From NCBI GenBank assembly GCA_023381515.1, contig JAMCQI010000110.1, forward strand, positions 62,001 to 126,000: DNA of 64,000 nt, written 5' to 3'. Position 1 is the stretch's first letter. Every line of letters starts with the position of its first letter. The translations under genes were made by a program, and so were the position numbers. This stretch comes from Chloroflexota bacterium (GTDB taxonomy: Bacteria > Chloroflexota > Anaerolineae > UBA4142). This document shows, piece after piece, positions 6,531-15,368 of the stretch. The notes under the pieces were generated by a model that saw nothing but the letters and a program-made list of their open reading frames with translations, did not search any database and had not been told where the DNA came from.

Positions 6531-9227
6531 TCACCTGTCCAACCGGACTCCGCCGAGCGCAAACGCCACCCGGTCCCCCGCGACATTCTTGCCCACCGCT
6601 ACATTCGCCGGCCAGGTGCCCGTAGCCTGCTCGAGCGCCGTGCCCGGCGCCGCCCCCTTGACGCCGATAAAAGCTTGCCCCGTCCGGAACTGGTAGCGCA
6701 AATCTCCTTCAACGCCTAACTGGTGCAGCGCCTCAACGGCCGCCGGCTTGAGCTCGCGCGAGACATCGTCCACGGCAACCCCGGCCACGATCTCGCTCGG
6801 CGGCAGCTCGCGCACGAACTGCGCGAGTTGCTCCGAGGCGGCCGGGTCGGCAAAGGTATCAAAGGAGCCGATCCGGTCCACGCTGCCATCGCGGGGGTTG
6901 AGAGCGACCAGGTGATAGCCCCGCGTGCCTGTGATCTGGTTCCGGCCGCCGACGTAGATTTCCCCGAATCGCCCCGCATCGAACCCCGCTCCGGTGGCCG
7001 CAATGTCCACGTGGGCCACCACGCCCGTCTCCCCGACCGCATAGCTGCCCTCCGGCGCATCCTGAATCGGAACCGTCTGGGTAGAAAACGCAAGCTCGTT
7101 CAATCCGCTGTGCGCGAGCCCGGCGGGAAGCGTTGCCGTATAGTTGTTCCAGCTCCGCGCCAGGGTGAACTGAGTCAGCGGCTGGCCATTGAGCCGGACC
7201 GCGAGTGTTTGGTCCGAGGCGGCCCCGAGCAGGCGCAGACGGATTTGCCGCTCGGCACCGGTGAGCGGCAGCCACAGGTGAGCCTCGTCCATCGTCGCCC
7301 AGCGATATCCCGCCCCATCGGGAAAAGTCGTTTGCGCTTGCCCCCAGGCCTCGTCGAAATACAGCCGGCTCGTCTCATTCTGCAGATCGAGCGCATCGAG
7401 CGGCGCGGGAGAGGCGGTCACCTTGTACACAATTCGCTCGTCATCCCGGTAAATCTCGGCGAGCGGGAAAATGTCCTGCGCGTACGCGAGGACCTGAGGG
7501 TCCGTCAGCGCACGGTTCACTTCGACATAGCGAATATCGAAAAAGCGCAGCAGCGCGGGCGCAGCCGCCCGGTCCTGCTCCCGGCGCACCCCGTCGATCT
7601 CCCGTCCCGACTCGAGCGCGATGAGCGAATTGATCACCGGCAAATCGAGATAGTACTGAAACTTGAAGGGTGGGTTGCGCGAGGTCAGCCCGCCCAACGT
7701 CCGCTTTTCATGGACCGTCTGCAAGAACTGTGCCGCGTAATCGAGCTTGCCCTGAATCGCCACGCTGTTCCGCCATCCGAGCGGCAAATCCAGCACGGCG
7801 AAATCGCCCGGCTCGGCGCGAATCGCCTGAAAAATCGCGGGGACGCGCAGATCGCTCAACGGAATCGGGATGGCCAACTGCTCAAAGGCCAGCAGCACCG
7901 CCAGGCCGCCCAAGGCGATAGCCCCGCGCCGGGCGGAAAGGAGCCGCGCGGCGCCGAGGGCGATGAGCGGAGCGAGCGCAAGCATCAGCATCACATTAAA
8001 GCGGACCGGATAGCGATTGGCATTCGCGAACGGAATGGCTCTCAGCACCGCAAAGGGCAGGGGTATGCCGGTGGACCGCCCGCCGACGATGAGTGTCGGG
8101 CCCAACATGAGTAGCGCAAAGAAAACGGCGAGCGCGCCCCAAAAGCGTGTGTCCCGCGAGCGCCGTCGAGACCAGAACCCGAGCACGGCGAGAATGAGCG
8201 CGGCATAACCGATAAAAGCATAACTTGTGTTCGCCTCGGTGAGACGGCCCGCCCAGGCGCCGAGGAGCGGATGTTGGGCGGATGGAATGAAAAAGCTGAT
8301 CGGCTCGGCCGAAAAGACCTGCACCCGGCCCAGGCCGGGCGAGAGATAGTAACCATAGCGCGCAAAATCGAGGAACAGGTTGACCGCGAGCGGGCTCACG
8401 CCGACAGCCGCGACGATGCCGAGCGCAACCAGGCCGGTCAGTAGCCCGCGCCCCGCGCCCCCCCGAGTTCCTCCGAGTCCCCCGGAGTTCTCCCGCGCTC
8501 CGAGTTCCCCCGAGTCTCTCTGACTTGCCAGTGCCTTCGAACCTCCCCGACTGGTCGCTATCTCAATCACACGATAGACGAGATACGCCGCCGTGAACAC
8601 GGCAAGAAAAAGCGCCAGCGTCAGTTCCGTCCATGCCGCGAGCACAAAGAACAGTCCGGCGAGTGCGCCCCTCCGCCACGGCTTGTGCTTATTCGCACCC
8701 AGACGCAAGAGGCACAGCGCATAGAACGGAATCCATTCATTGCTGATCAACATAAAATGCCCGGCGGCGACGTAATTGACGTGCCACGCGCCAAAGGCGT
8801 AGAACGCGCCCGCGAGCACCGCGCCCCATTCCGATTCGACGCGGCACCGTGCGAGCACCTCGCGCGCGAGCAGGAACGTGCCATAGCCGCCTGCGATCAG
8901 TGCGAAATAAACGACCAGGTTGTTGGCAATGATGGTGTCGAAGACAAAATACAGCGGCAGCCCGATCAAGCCATTGGCGAAAGTCGAAGTGAACGCGACC
9001 AGGTTAATGCCGATGGGATAAAACACATAATCGCTCTGCAGCGGACTGGTGCCGAGGTTGAAGATGGAGAATTTGAACCACCACAGGTTCCACGCGAGCG
9101 CGGGATCGTCCACCCCGCGCCCCGGCACATGCGTACCGAGGTGCAGGACGAGCGGATACGTCAGCACGAGGGCGAGGATGAGATAAAGCGCGAGGACGAG
9201 ACCATCGCGCCGTAAAAAACGGTTCAT
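6531..9227 (-). CDS. Large membrane protein with C-terminal ILEI/FAM3-type domain (paralogue 1)
   Basis: 898 residues. The ATG at 9227 overlaps the stop of the upstream gene (ATGA), which fixes the start. Residues 1-440 hold ~10 membrane helices with GT-C-like loop TYPLVLHLGTHVPGRGVDDP and PALAWNLWWFKFS. A soluble region follows, and then residues ~720-880 match the ILEI/FAM3 interleukin-like fold: GYHLVALNPRDGSVDRIGSF, a FDTF segment, LAQFVRELP, VAVDDVSRELKPAAVEALHQLG and AFIGVKGAAPG. In animal FAM3 and POMGNT1 this fold is carbohydrate-associated; here it probably lies outside the membrane. Residues ~224-255 are a repeat-encoded Gly/Ser/Glu loop. The paralogue is at 23183-25993. Confidence 0.85.
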   Translation of the reverse strand: MNRFLRRDGLVLALYLILALVLTYPLVLHLGTHVPGRGVDDPALAWNLWWFKFSIFNLGTSPLQSDYVFYPIGINLVAFTSTFANGLIGLPLYFVFDTIIANNLVVYFALIAGGYGTFLLAREVLARCRVESEWGAVLAGAFYAFGAWHVNYVAAGHFMLISNEWIPFYALCLLRLGANKHKPWRRGALAGLFFVLAAWTELTLALFLAVFTAAYLVYRVIEIATSRGGSKALASQRDSGELGARENSGGLGGTRGGAGRGLLTGLVALGIVAAVGVSPLAVNLFLDFARYGYYLSPGLGRVQVFSAEPISFFIPSAQHPLLGAWAGRLTEANTSYAFIGYAALILAVLGFWSRRRSRDTRFWGALAVFFALLMLGPTLIVGGRSTGIPLPFAVLRAIPFANANRYPVRFNVMLMLALAPLIALGAARLLSARRGAIALGGLAVLLAFEQLAIPIPLSDLRVPAIFQAIRAEPGDFAVLDLPLGWRNSVAIQGKLDYAAQFLQTVHEKRTLGGLTSRNPPFKFQYYLDLPVINSLIALESGREIDGVRREQDRAAAPALLRFFDIRYVEVNRALTDPQVLAYAQDIFPLAEIYRDDERIVYKVTASPAPLDALDLQNETSRLYFDEAWGQAQTTFPDGAGYRWATMDEAHLWLPLTGAERQIRLRLLGAASDQTLAVRLNGQPLTQFTLARSWNNYTATLPAGLAHSGLNELAFSTQTVPIQDAPEGSYAVGETGVVAHVDIAATGAGFDAGRFGEIYVGGRNQITGTRGYHLVALNPRDGSVDRIGSFDTFADPAASEQLAQFVRELPPSEIVAGVAVDDVSRELKPAAVEALHQLGVEGDLRYQFRTGQAFIGVKGAAPGTALEQATGTWPANVAVGKNVAGDRVAFALGGVRLDR
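8461..8555. repeat. GAGTTCCCCCGAGT-type phrase repeat inside the ILEI protein 1 gene
   Basis: Words CCCCGAGTTCCTCCGAGTCC, GGAGTTCTCCCG, CGAGTTCCCCCGAGTCTC recur with small changes. In frame they give a loop rich in Gly, Ser and Glu (ASQRDSGELGARENSGG) absent from paralogue 2 at this place. Confidence 0.6.
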
Positions 9228-11170
9228 CGAACACCTGCGTAGAGGGTTAGGTGTACGCCATCCTGGAAATCGCTCTGGGCCGCCTTTTGGAGGCGGCAGG
9301 TTCCACGCGCGGCAATCGGCAAGGCCCCACCTTGTCCGGCAGACTGTTCCAACCAGGCGCGCGTCGGGTCGGGTTGCGTCGCGGCCGAGTCGTCGGAGAT
9401 GAACCAGATGCGCGCGTACTGGCCGCAAATGCGTTCGAGGAGAGCGCGCGTCGCCGCATCCCACTGCGCGGGATCACGACTCAAGCCGTACCAACGAGTC
9501 CGCGCGCGGTCCTCGTTAAAGAGGAAAGGAGCCTGCGCATCGTCGTTCAGGATGACCACATCGCCCGCCTGCGCCCCTGCGGTGATCGTCTGCAAAACCG
9601 CGCGGTATCCGTCTCCTCCGCCAAAGCGCTCGTCCTCGCGATAGCGGTACAGCGAAAAAAGCGATAGCCCGAACGCAAGCACGATCGCGCCCATCACCAA
9701 CCAACTCGCCATTCGGCGGCCCCGGTACGCGTTCACGAGCATGCCGCCGCAGAGGAGGATCAAGGCCACTGTGAGCGCGACGACCACCCAATCCACCTCT
9801 GCAGCCGGTCCCACATGTCGGATCCACGCCAAGTCGAGCGCCCTCGGCTTGATCAGAGACCATGCCCCCACGAGCGGCGAGGAGAGGGGGCGAAAAATGG
9901 CGTCTGCATCGGGCTGGGAAGATACTTTAAGCAACGCCAGCCGGTAAGCGAGAGAGGGGATAGTGATGCCCAAGAGCTCAATCACAAAGCTGAAGAGGAC
10001 CAGAACACCGACAAGCACAGTAAACGCCGCGTAGGCTCGCCCAGCAGCCCTGCGCTCGCTTTCGATCAATTCTAATGCCGGCGCCGTCGCCAAGACGAGA
10101 AACGGCAGCAAGGGGACCAGAAAACGGGGGCTCCAATTCGTCCCGCCCCACCAATAGTACCAGGTTGAAAAAACGACGAGGTAGACGACCGAAACGGCGA
10201 GAAACAAGAGCGCTTCCGCTCTCGCCCGGCGGTGAAACGCGCCCCCCGCCCAAGCGAGAACCGCCAGAAACGGCACATAGACAAACAACCCCTTGCCGGG
10301 GCTGAAGAGGAGCCCATACAGGCCCAAAAGGAGCGGCGTGTTGAACTGCTCATCCGCGCGGTAGCCGGTCAGGAGTGGACTGCCGTAGCGGACCCAATCA
10401 TACCACGCGACCGAGAGCCCCAAGAGCGCAAGCGCCGCAGCAAAGAGGACCAACCCCCGGCGTACGCGCACATCCTCCAAAACGCGCGCGAACCCATAGA
10501 GGAGAAAAAAAGGAACCAAGAGCACATTCGTGAGGCGGGTCGCGACCGCGAGCCCAAGCGCGGCGCCCGCCACGAGCGCGTCACGCCCCGAACCTTCCTG
10601 ACGAAAGCGAAGGAGAAAATAAAAGGCGGCAAAGAGCGTAAACAGCCCGAACGGCTCGCTCCACAGCTGCTTGGCATAAACCCACGCCGGCGTCGCCAAT
10701 CCAAAGAGCAAAGCCGCCGCCAGGCTCACCCCACGCGAATAACGCAAACGGCGCGCTGAGAGAAAGAGAAGCGCGCCCGTCAGCGCGATCACGACCGCGC
10801 TGGACAGCAGCGCGGTCTGTACCAAACCGAGGCCCGGCAGCGCGAGGGCGAGTGCGTACAGAGGGGCCGCAAAAAGCGAAGCGCCATACCCATACTTGGC
10901 GTACGATTCGCCATCCGCCGCCAATTCGTCGCGCGCCTTGAAGAGCGTCCATAACTGGTCGGTGTTGAACTCGCCGCGCTTGACCAGGCTCTCGGTGACT
11001 GAAAACATGGACATGCTGTCCTGAGAGTAAAGCTGGCCGCTAAAAGAGAGGAGATAGATGCTAAAGAGGAAGAGTGCCAGACACGCGCCGATCGCCGAGT
11101 CTGCCCGCTCGCGCCCGCGGGGGAGCGGATCCTGTGATTCCGCGGAATCTGCGTGAGGAGTTGAAATCAT
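9224..11170 (-). CDS. Polytopic GT39-like membrane protein (putative mannosyltransferase type)
   Basis: 648 residues with about eleven hydrophobic segments. The first periplasmic loop reads SGQLYSQDSMSMFSVTESLV, with the acidic residue expected in GT-C enzymes, followed by KYGYGASLFAAPLYALA. The middle part has the loop WYYWWGGTNWSPRFLVPLLP, a pattern common in GT39/PMT-like proteins that handle lipid-linked sugars. The C-terminal ~150 residues are soluble and extracytoplasmic (GDGYRAVLQTITAGAQAGDV, then RIWFISDDS). The stop overlaps the next gene's ATG by four bases, so the two are translationally coupled. Donor and acceptor are unknown. Confidence 0.8.
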   Translation of the reverse strand: MISTPHADSAESQDPLPRGRERADSAIGACLALFLFSIYLLSFSGQLYSQDSMSMFSVTESLVKRGEFNTDQLWTLFKARDELAADGESYAKYGYGASLFAAPLYALALALPGLGLVQTALLSSAVVIALTGALLFLSARRLRYSRGVSLAAALLFGLATPAWVYAKQLWSEPFGLFTLFAAFYFLLRFRQEGSGRDALVAGAALGLAVATRLTNVLLVPFFLLYGFARVLEDVRVRRGLVLFAAALALLGLSVAWYDWVRYGSPLLTGYRADEQFNTPLLLGLYGLLFSPGKGLFVYVPFLAVLAWAGGAFHRRARAEALLFLAVSVVYLVVFSTWYYWWGGTNWSPRFLVPLLPFLVLATAPALELIESERRAAGRAYAAFTVLVGVLVLFSFVIELLGITIPSLAYRLALLKVSSQPDADAIFRPLSSPLVGAWSLIKPRALDLAWIRHVGPAAEVDWVVVALTVALILLCGGMLVNAYRGRRMASWLVMGAIVLAFGLSLFSLYRYREDERFGGGDGYRAVLQTITAGAQAGDVVILNDDAQAPFLFNEDRARTRWYGLSRDPAQWDAATRALLERICGQYARIWFISDDSAATQPDPTRAWLEQSAGQGGALPIAARGTCRLQKAAQSDFQDGVHLTLYAGVR

Positions 11171-11191
11171 GGCGCGTGTCCCGCCCCATCT

Positions 11192-11253
11192 GGCTCTGAA
11201 TCTGAACCCGATGGGTTGGAAATCTGCAATCCTAAATCTGCAATCTGCAATTC
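11192..11253. repeat. AATCTGCAATCCTAAATCTG phrase tract
   Basis: Degenerate words AATCTGAA, AATCTGCAATC, CTAAATCTG run between two minus-strand genes up to the stop codon of the flippase-like gene. This family also lies inside the GT4 gene at 12808-12870. Confidence 0.65.
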
Positions 11254-12273
11254 CTACGTCCCTTCCGGCATCTTTTTCGCTTCAGGCACGCTCCAGATGA
11301 GGACGACGCCCAAGAGTTCCCCCGCGGTCGTCCACAAGCGCGTGACGAGCGAGAGGGCGACGGCGACCGGCGCGGGGAAAAAGCCCGCCAGCATCCACGC
11401 GAGCACCCCCTCGCGCACGCCCAGCCCGCTCGGTGTGACAAAGGAGGCATATCCGATCCAGTAGGCTCCCGCGTTCATGGCGATGTAGGCGGGTAATTGC
11501 GTGACCGGCAGTTCAGTCGTGGAACTGACAAAGAGATAAAAGGCGAGCCCGTTCGTCAACCACATGGCGAGCGAAAAAAGCGGAGGGACCAGCCCGCGGG
11601 CGAAGGTCGGCGTCGGGGCCGCAATCTCGCGGCGGAGCAGGCGGCCGGTGACGCGAACGATGAGGCGGTTGACCGGCGGCAGCGCAAAAAGAATAACGAG
11701 GACGACGAAGGCCGCGCCCAGAACGAACGGGATCAAGGTAGGCGAATTCAACCCGATGGCGGCCGAGTAGGGGAGGACGCCCGCGAGCAGTTCGGGGCGC
11801 ACAAAGAGAAAGCTGAGGCCGAGGAGTCCGGCGATCGCGAGCGCCAACGCCGAGTAGATCACCTGGCTGAGAAGCGCGTTCGTCTTGCTCACCCCCCGCT
11901 GCTCGACCATGACCATCATCGTCGCCACCTGCCAGATGTTGCCCGGGATGTACCGCGTCAGGTTGGAGAGGAACCACACGCGCGCGCCAAAGCCGAACCC
12001 GAAATACTCGCCGAGCGAAATCAGGATGCGGCGCCACGCCTCGACGGCAAAGCCGCGCGCGATTACGAGGAGCACGAGCGAGAGCGCTAGCCGCGGCAGA
12101 TCAAATTCAAAGCGAAACCCGGAGGCGGCGAGATCTCCCCAGGTCCGGTAAAGGGTCCATCCCAGCGAGAGCAGAATTGCCACCGCGAGGGCAAAGCCGA
12201 CCACGCGCCGCGTCTGGGGATTCCACAGGCGCGCGAGCAGGCCGACCCTCGCATTCACGCTATTCGCCCTCAT
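11254..12273 (-). CDS. Lysylphosphatidylglycerol-synthase TM/UPF0104-type flippase-like membrane protein
   Basis: 339 residues with about eight membrane helices. The family phrase FLSNLTRYIPGNIWQVATMMVM (cut here) shows the conserved R-Y-I-P-G-N/K-I-W core, and PSGLGVREGVLAWML is the conserved C-terminal loop. UPF0104/AglD-related proteins occur in surface-glycan loci and in MprF, where the domain flips lipids. A transport role for a lipid-linked intermediate fits the neighbours but is inference. The ATG at 12273 overlaps the stop of the GT4 gene (ATGA), so this is a coupled cistron. The gene ends in a phrase-repeat tract. Confidence 0.85.
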   Translation of the reverse strand: MRANSVNARVGLLARLWNPQTRRVVGFALAVAILLSLGWTLYRTWGDLAASGFRFEFDLPRLALSLVLLVIARGFAVEAWRRILISLGEYFGFGFGARVWFLSNLTRYIPGNIWQVATMMVMVEQRGVSKTNALLSQVIYSALALAIAGLLGLSFLFVRPELLAGVLPYSAAIGLNSPTLIPFVLGAAFVVLVILFALPPVNRLIVRVTGRLLRREIAAPTPTFARGLVPPLFSLAMWLTNGLAFYLFVSSTTELPVTQLPAYIAMNAGAYWIGYASFVTPSGLGVREGVLAWMLAGFFPAPVAVALSLVTRLWTTAGELLGVVLIWSVPEAKKMPEGT

Positions 12274-13481
12274 CCAGCCACAGCCTCATCATAAATGCGG
12301 ATAAATTCTCCAGTCACGCGCTCCTGAGTGAAACGCTCGCTAACGAACGCCCGTCCGGTCGCCGCCAGGCGCTCCGTGAGCTCCCGGTCACTCATCATTC
12401 TCTGGATCGCATCCGCGAGCGCCTTGGCGTCGCGCTCGGGGAATAACAGTCCGGTCTCCCCATCCCGGACAATATCCGTCACCCCGCCCGAGTTGGCGGC
12501 AATCACCGGAGCGCCGCACAAGAGCGCCTCGGCGAGCACGAGCCCCATGCCCTCGCGAATCGAAGGGAGAACAAAGATGTCACATTCGCCGTAATAGCGC
12601 GGGAGCTCCTTTTGCGGACGTTGGCCCAGGAATTCGACCTTGTCGCGCAGGCCCAGTTTCGCCGCCTGCGCCTCGAGCGCCCCGCGCTTCTTCCCCTCGC
12701 CAATCACCCTCAGCCGCGCGTCCACTCCCCGCTCGTGCAGCAATGCCACCGCCTCAATCAAAGTATCGATACTCTTTTGCGCCGACAACCGAGCGACGGT
12801 GAGGACCGATTTCAGATTTCTGATTTCTGATTTAAATCTTAAATCTGCACTCCTAAATCTGAAATTTGCATTGACCGGCATCGGAATCACGGCCACGCGC
12901 GCCGCGTCGACCACTCCCAAACTCACCAGCTGCTCCCGTAAGTAGGTCGAGCCGCAGGTAACTCGCCGCGCGCGTCCAAAGGTGAACCGGGCGAGCGGTT
13001 GCGCCCACCGTGTACGCCGGAGCATCTCGACATCCGTTCCGTGCGTCGTGATTACGAGCGGCCGCCGTGTGAGGAGTGAGGCAAGGGCCCCGATGAACCC
13101 GCCCGGCAGCCACCAATGCGCATGGATCACTTGAACCCGCGCGGCGAAGACGACGCGGACCGCTTGCCACAGGAACGCGAGGTTGAAAAAGGCAAAGAGG
13201 ACTTGGCGCCCGAGGCCCGCGGCGACCAGCTCGTGCATCGTGCCTTGATAGGCGAGAGTCTCCCAGCGCGCCGGAGCGTAACGAAAACGGTGGACGCGCG
13301 CCGAGCCGATGGACTCTGCCTCGGCCAGCCCGGCCGCGTGCGGCGCGACCACGTCGACGCTCATCCCCTGCGCCGCGAGCCCATCCGTGAGGTGCAAAAG
13401 AAACGCGCCCATCGAATCCTCGAGGGTGCGCGGAAAAACGTGTGCGAGCAAGACCACGCGCCGCAATTCAGTCGCGGCCAT
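12270..13481 (-). CDS. GT4 (GT-B) glycosyltransferase with repeat-encoded insert
   Basis: 403 residues, two Rossmann-like halves. N-terminal: VIHAHWWLPGGFIGA and THGTDVEMLRR. C-terminal nucleotide-sugar site: VIGEGKKRGALE, CDIFVLPSIREGMGLVLAEA (an E-x7-E motif) and PVIAANSGGVTDIV. It would extend a lipid-linked glycan at the inner membrane face from a nucleotide sugar. At residues ~204-224 the sequence ADLRFKSEIRNLKS separates the usual linker from VLTVARLSAQKSIDTLIEA. It corresponds to a GATTTCAGATTT repeat tract and is not family sequence. The start overlaps the GT2 gene end by 14 bases. Confidence 0.88.
   Translation of the reverse strand: MAATELRRVVLLAHVFPRTLEDSMGAFLLHLTDGLAAQGMSVDVVAPHAAGLAEAESIGSARVHRFRYAPARWETLAYQGTMHELVAAGLGRQVLFAFFNLAFLWQAVRVVFAARVQVIHAHWWLPGGFIGALASLLTRRPLVITTHGTDVEMLRRTRWAQPLARFTFGRARRVTCGSTYLREQLVSLGVVDAARVAVIPMPVNANFRFRSADLRFKSEIRNLKSVLTVARLSAQKSIDTLIEAVALLHERGVDARLRVIGEGKKRGALEAQAAKLGLRDKVEFLGQRPQKELPRYYGECDIFVLPSIREGMGLVLAEALLCGAPVIAANSGGVTDIVRDGETGLLFPERDAKALADAIQRMMSDRELTERLAATGRAFVSERFTQERVTGEFIRIYDEAVAG
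12808..12870. repeat. GATTTCAGATTTCTG-type phrase repeat inside the GT4 gene
   Basis: GATTTCAGATTTCTGATTTC, TGATTTAAATCTTAAATCTG and AATCTGAAATTTGC are near-repeats with partial dyad symmetry. AT-rich against the surrounding ~65% GC coding sequence. Frame is kept. Confidence 0.7.
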
Positions 13482-14421
13482 TCTCGCCCGTTTCGAGATC
13501 GCGCAGGCGGGCCTGCAACTCGTCCACGCGTTCGTTCTGGCTCACGATCAGCTCGGCCAAAAAGCCGACGACAAAGAACAGCACGCCGACGAGCAGCAGC
13601 ACCCCCGCGAAATCAAAGACGGGGCGGCGCTGGCCCAGGTCGAGCACGTAGAAGCCGGCGAGCACGGCAAACGTCACGAGTGAGGCGCAGACAATCCCCA
13701 GGCCGATCCCGCCGAAAAAGAGCATCGGCTTTCGGGAAAAGGCGAGGAGGAACCGGACCACGAGCACGTCGAGGAACGAGACGGGGATCCGTCCCAGCCC
13801 GTAATGCGACTTGCCCTTTTGGCGGGGATAGTAATTGACCTTAACTTCGCCGATCTTGTAGCCTTCGGCGGCGGCAATCATCAGGATGAAACGGTGCCAA
13901 TCGGACCGCAGGTGGATGTTCTCCACCACCTCGCGCCGAAAGGCCTTGATCCAGTTCATGTCGTGCGCATCCAGCCCAAAGAGCCGCCGCGAGACGGCAT
14001 TGTAGATGCCGGAAGCAAAAACCTTGCCGTCGCGCCGGCCCTGCCGCCAACCCGCGACGACATCATAGCCCTCGCCCATCTTGGCGAGCAATTTGGGGAT
14101 ATCCTCTTCGGGGTCCGATTCTAGGTCGGCCGGAAGGAAGAGGACATAGTCGCCGCGGCAGTGGCGAAAGCCGGTGCGCATCGCCTCGGTGAGTCCGAAC
14201 GACTTGCGGTGGCGAAACAGATGCGCGCAGGGGTAGAGGGTTGCTGCTGCCCGCGCTTCAGCCCAGGTGCTGTCGCTCGAACCATCGTCCACAAAGATGA
14301 TTTCGCCTTCGCAGCCCTGCGAGTGAAAGGCGCGCACGATTTTATCAAAGAGCGGGGCGATATTGCCGGCCTCGTTCCGGGCGGGAATAAAGACGGAAAC
14401 AAGAGGAGTCGAGTTATCCAA
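13468..14421 (-). CDS. GT2 glycosyltransferase with C-terminal membrane anchor (polyprenyl-phosphate type)
   Basis: 317 residues. GT-A signatures: VSVFIPARNEAGNI, EIIFVDDGSSDST with the metal-site DDGS, and LFLPADLESDP. Two helices at ~235-300 (FFGGIGLGIVCASLVTFAVL; FAGVLLLVGVLFFVVGFLAEL) place it with the DPM1/GtrB-like enzymes that charge polyprenyl phosphate. That would supply the GT-C enzymes of this region. It begins with TTG at 14421, overlapping the last eight bases of the PIN toxin gene. The C-terminus (LQARLRDLETGENGRD) is a short charged helix that overlaps the GT4 start. Confidence 0.85.
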   Translation of the reverse strand: MDNSTPLVSVFIPARNEAGNIAPLFDKIVRAFHSQGCEGEIIFVDDGSSDSTWAEARAAATLYPCAHLFRHRKSFGLTEAMRTGFRHCRGDYVLFLPADLESDPEEDIPKLLAKMGEGYDVVAGWRQGRRDGKVFASGIYNAVSRRLFGLDAHDMNWIKAFRREVVENIHLRSDWHRFILMIAAAEGYKIGEVKVNYYPRQKGKSHYGLGRIPVSFLDVLVVRFLLAFSRKPMLFFGGIGLGIVCASLVTFAVLAGFYVLDLGQRRPVFDFAGVLLLVGVLFFVVGFLAELIVSQNERVDELQARLRDLETGENGRD

Positions 14422-14887
14422 GTTCGGGGCCAGCCTCTGAAGATTTGGGCATCGCCAGATATTCGTCTGGAGTATAGGCCGGAATCACACTTGATACTTC
14501 CCGGAAATGCTCATCGAACGCAATGATCGCGTCGCACCCTTTGAACAAAGCAGCTGCCACGTGACGCGCATCGTAGGGATCCGATATTGTGAATCGCTGT
14601 CGTAGGTGGTTCAGTTCGCTGCGATCCAGAAAGGGGACGATACTGATGGGCAGGCTGAACAACTGGATGAGGCTGGCCCTAAAAACGCCGCCGACTTCCT
14701 CCCTTGGCTGATAGCGATTAACGTAGCTGTAGAGCTCCGGTAGAGCGTAAAAAGAGACGACTGCCTCAACAGAACCGCCGCGAATAGGCCCGATTAAGCG
14801 ATTTGCCCGCCGGAATCGCTCTGGATCGTCTCGTTCTTCGTAGAGATACGCGATGAGAAAGGAGCTATCAAGATAGCCAGACGGCAC
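14414..14887 (-). CDS. PIN-domain ribonuclease toxin (VapC-like)
   Basis: 157 residues. Acidic PIN residues are visible in YLDSSFLIAYLYEE (first Asp), SFYALPELYSY (Glu) and FTISDPYDARHVAAALFKGC (second and third Asp), followed by IIAFDEHF. VapC-type PIN proteins cleave RNA and are held by a cognate antitoxin, here the RHH protein encoded just upstream. The stop is five bases past the GT2 start codon on the same strand, so toxin and glycosyltransferase are translationally linked. Confidence 0.85.
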   Translation of the reverse strand: MPSGYLDSSFLIAYLYEERDDPERFRRANRLIGPIRGGSVEAVVSFYALPELYSYVNRYQPREEVGGVFRASLIQLFSLPISIVPFLDRSELNHLRQRFTISDPYDARHVAAALFKGCDAIIAFDEHFREVSSVIPAYTPDEYLAMPKSSEAGPELG

Positions 14888-14892
14888 GCGGT

Positions 14893-15195
14893 TTACTTGT
14901 CCTCGGATTGGTATCTATGCCCCGCCCGTTCAATCCACTCTGCGTTGTCCTCTTCGAGTTGACGCGCCTCACGCCTCGCCTCATGAACGGCGGCGTCGAA
15001 ATCGACTACCTTTCTCTTGTGTTTCAGCAGTTCGCGCAGCTGCCGCCGTGCTTCTGAAACCTCATCGTGCGGCTTACCCTTAGCCGCAAGGTATTCCTTG
15101 ACGGCCTCCTCGACCAGTTTCGATGGCTTGATCCCTTTGGCCTTGGCGGCACGCTCAACCCGCTTCTCCAAGCTGGGCGATAAGCGAATGACCAT
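14893..15195 (-). CDS. Ribbon-helix-helix antitoxin partner of the PIN toxin
   Basis: 100 residues. The N-terminus VIRLSPSLEKRVERAAKAKG followed by KPSKLVEEAVKEYL is a standard RHH strand-helix-helix. The long charged C-terminal helix probably wraps the toxin. The ATG at 15195 is preferred over an in-frame one at 15249, because the latter lies in the promoter and AAGGGG stands at good distance from 15195. The toxin gene begins five bases after the stop. RHH antitoxins usually repress their own operon. Confidence 0.82.
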   Translation of the reverse strand: MVIRLSPSLEKRVERAAKAKGIKPSKLVEEAVKEYLAAKGKPHDEVSEARRQLRELLKHKRKVVDFDAAVHEARREARQLEEDNAEWIERAGHRYQSEDK

Positions 15196-15220
15196 GGGCG
15201 TACCCCTTTCGTCCAAGGGG

Positions 15221-15249
15221 ATTATAGCACTCTCCCCACTTTGGAACAA
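15221..15249 (-). promoter_or_regulatory. Promoter of the RHH/PIN operon
   Basis: TTGTTC (15249-15244), 17-base spacer, TATAAT (15226-15221). The antitoxin ATG lies 26 bases downstream of the -10. CCCCTT...AAGGGG just downstream is an inverted pair that could serve as operator. Confidence 0.65.
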
Positions 15250-15309
15250 AGGAGGAGGCCGTTGCGGACAACCGCCTGAGGTCTACACGACAGACTGCCC
15301 CTCTCGCTC

Positions 15310-15368
15310 ATTCATCCTTCATCCTCGCAGAGGTCGCGAGGTCTGGCGACCTTCCGCCTTCATCCTTT
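15310..15368. repeat. CTTCATCC phrase tract with GGTCGC...GCGACC hairpin
   Basis: ATTCATCCTTCATCC, then AGGTCGC GAGGTCTG GCGACCT (perfect 7-bp arms), then CCGCCTTCATCC. Nearly the same arrangement recurs at 17080-17153, 1.8 kb away, on either side of the aminotransferase and acetyltransferase genes. Confidence 0.7.
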
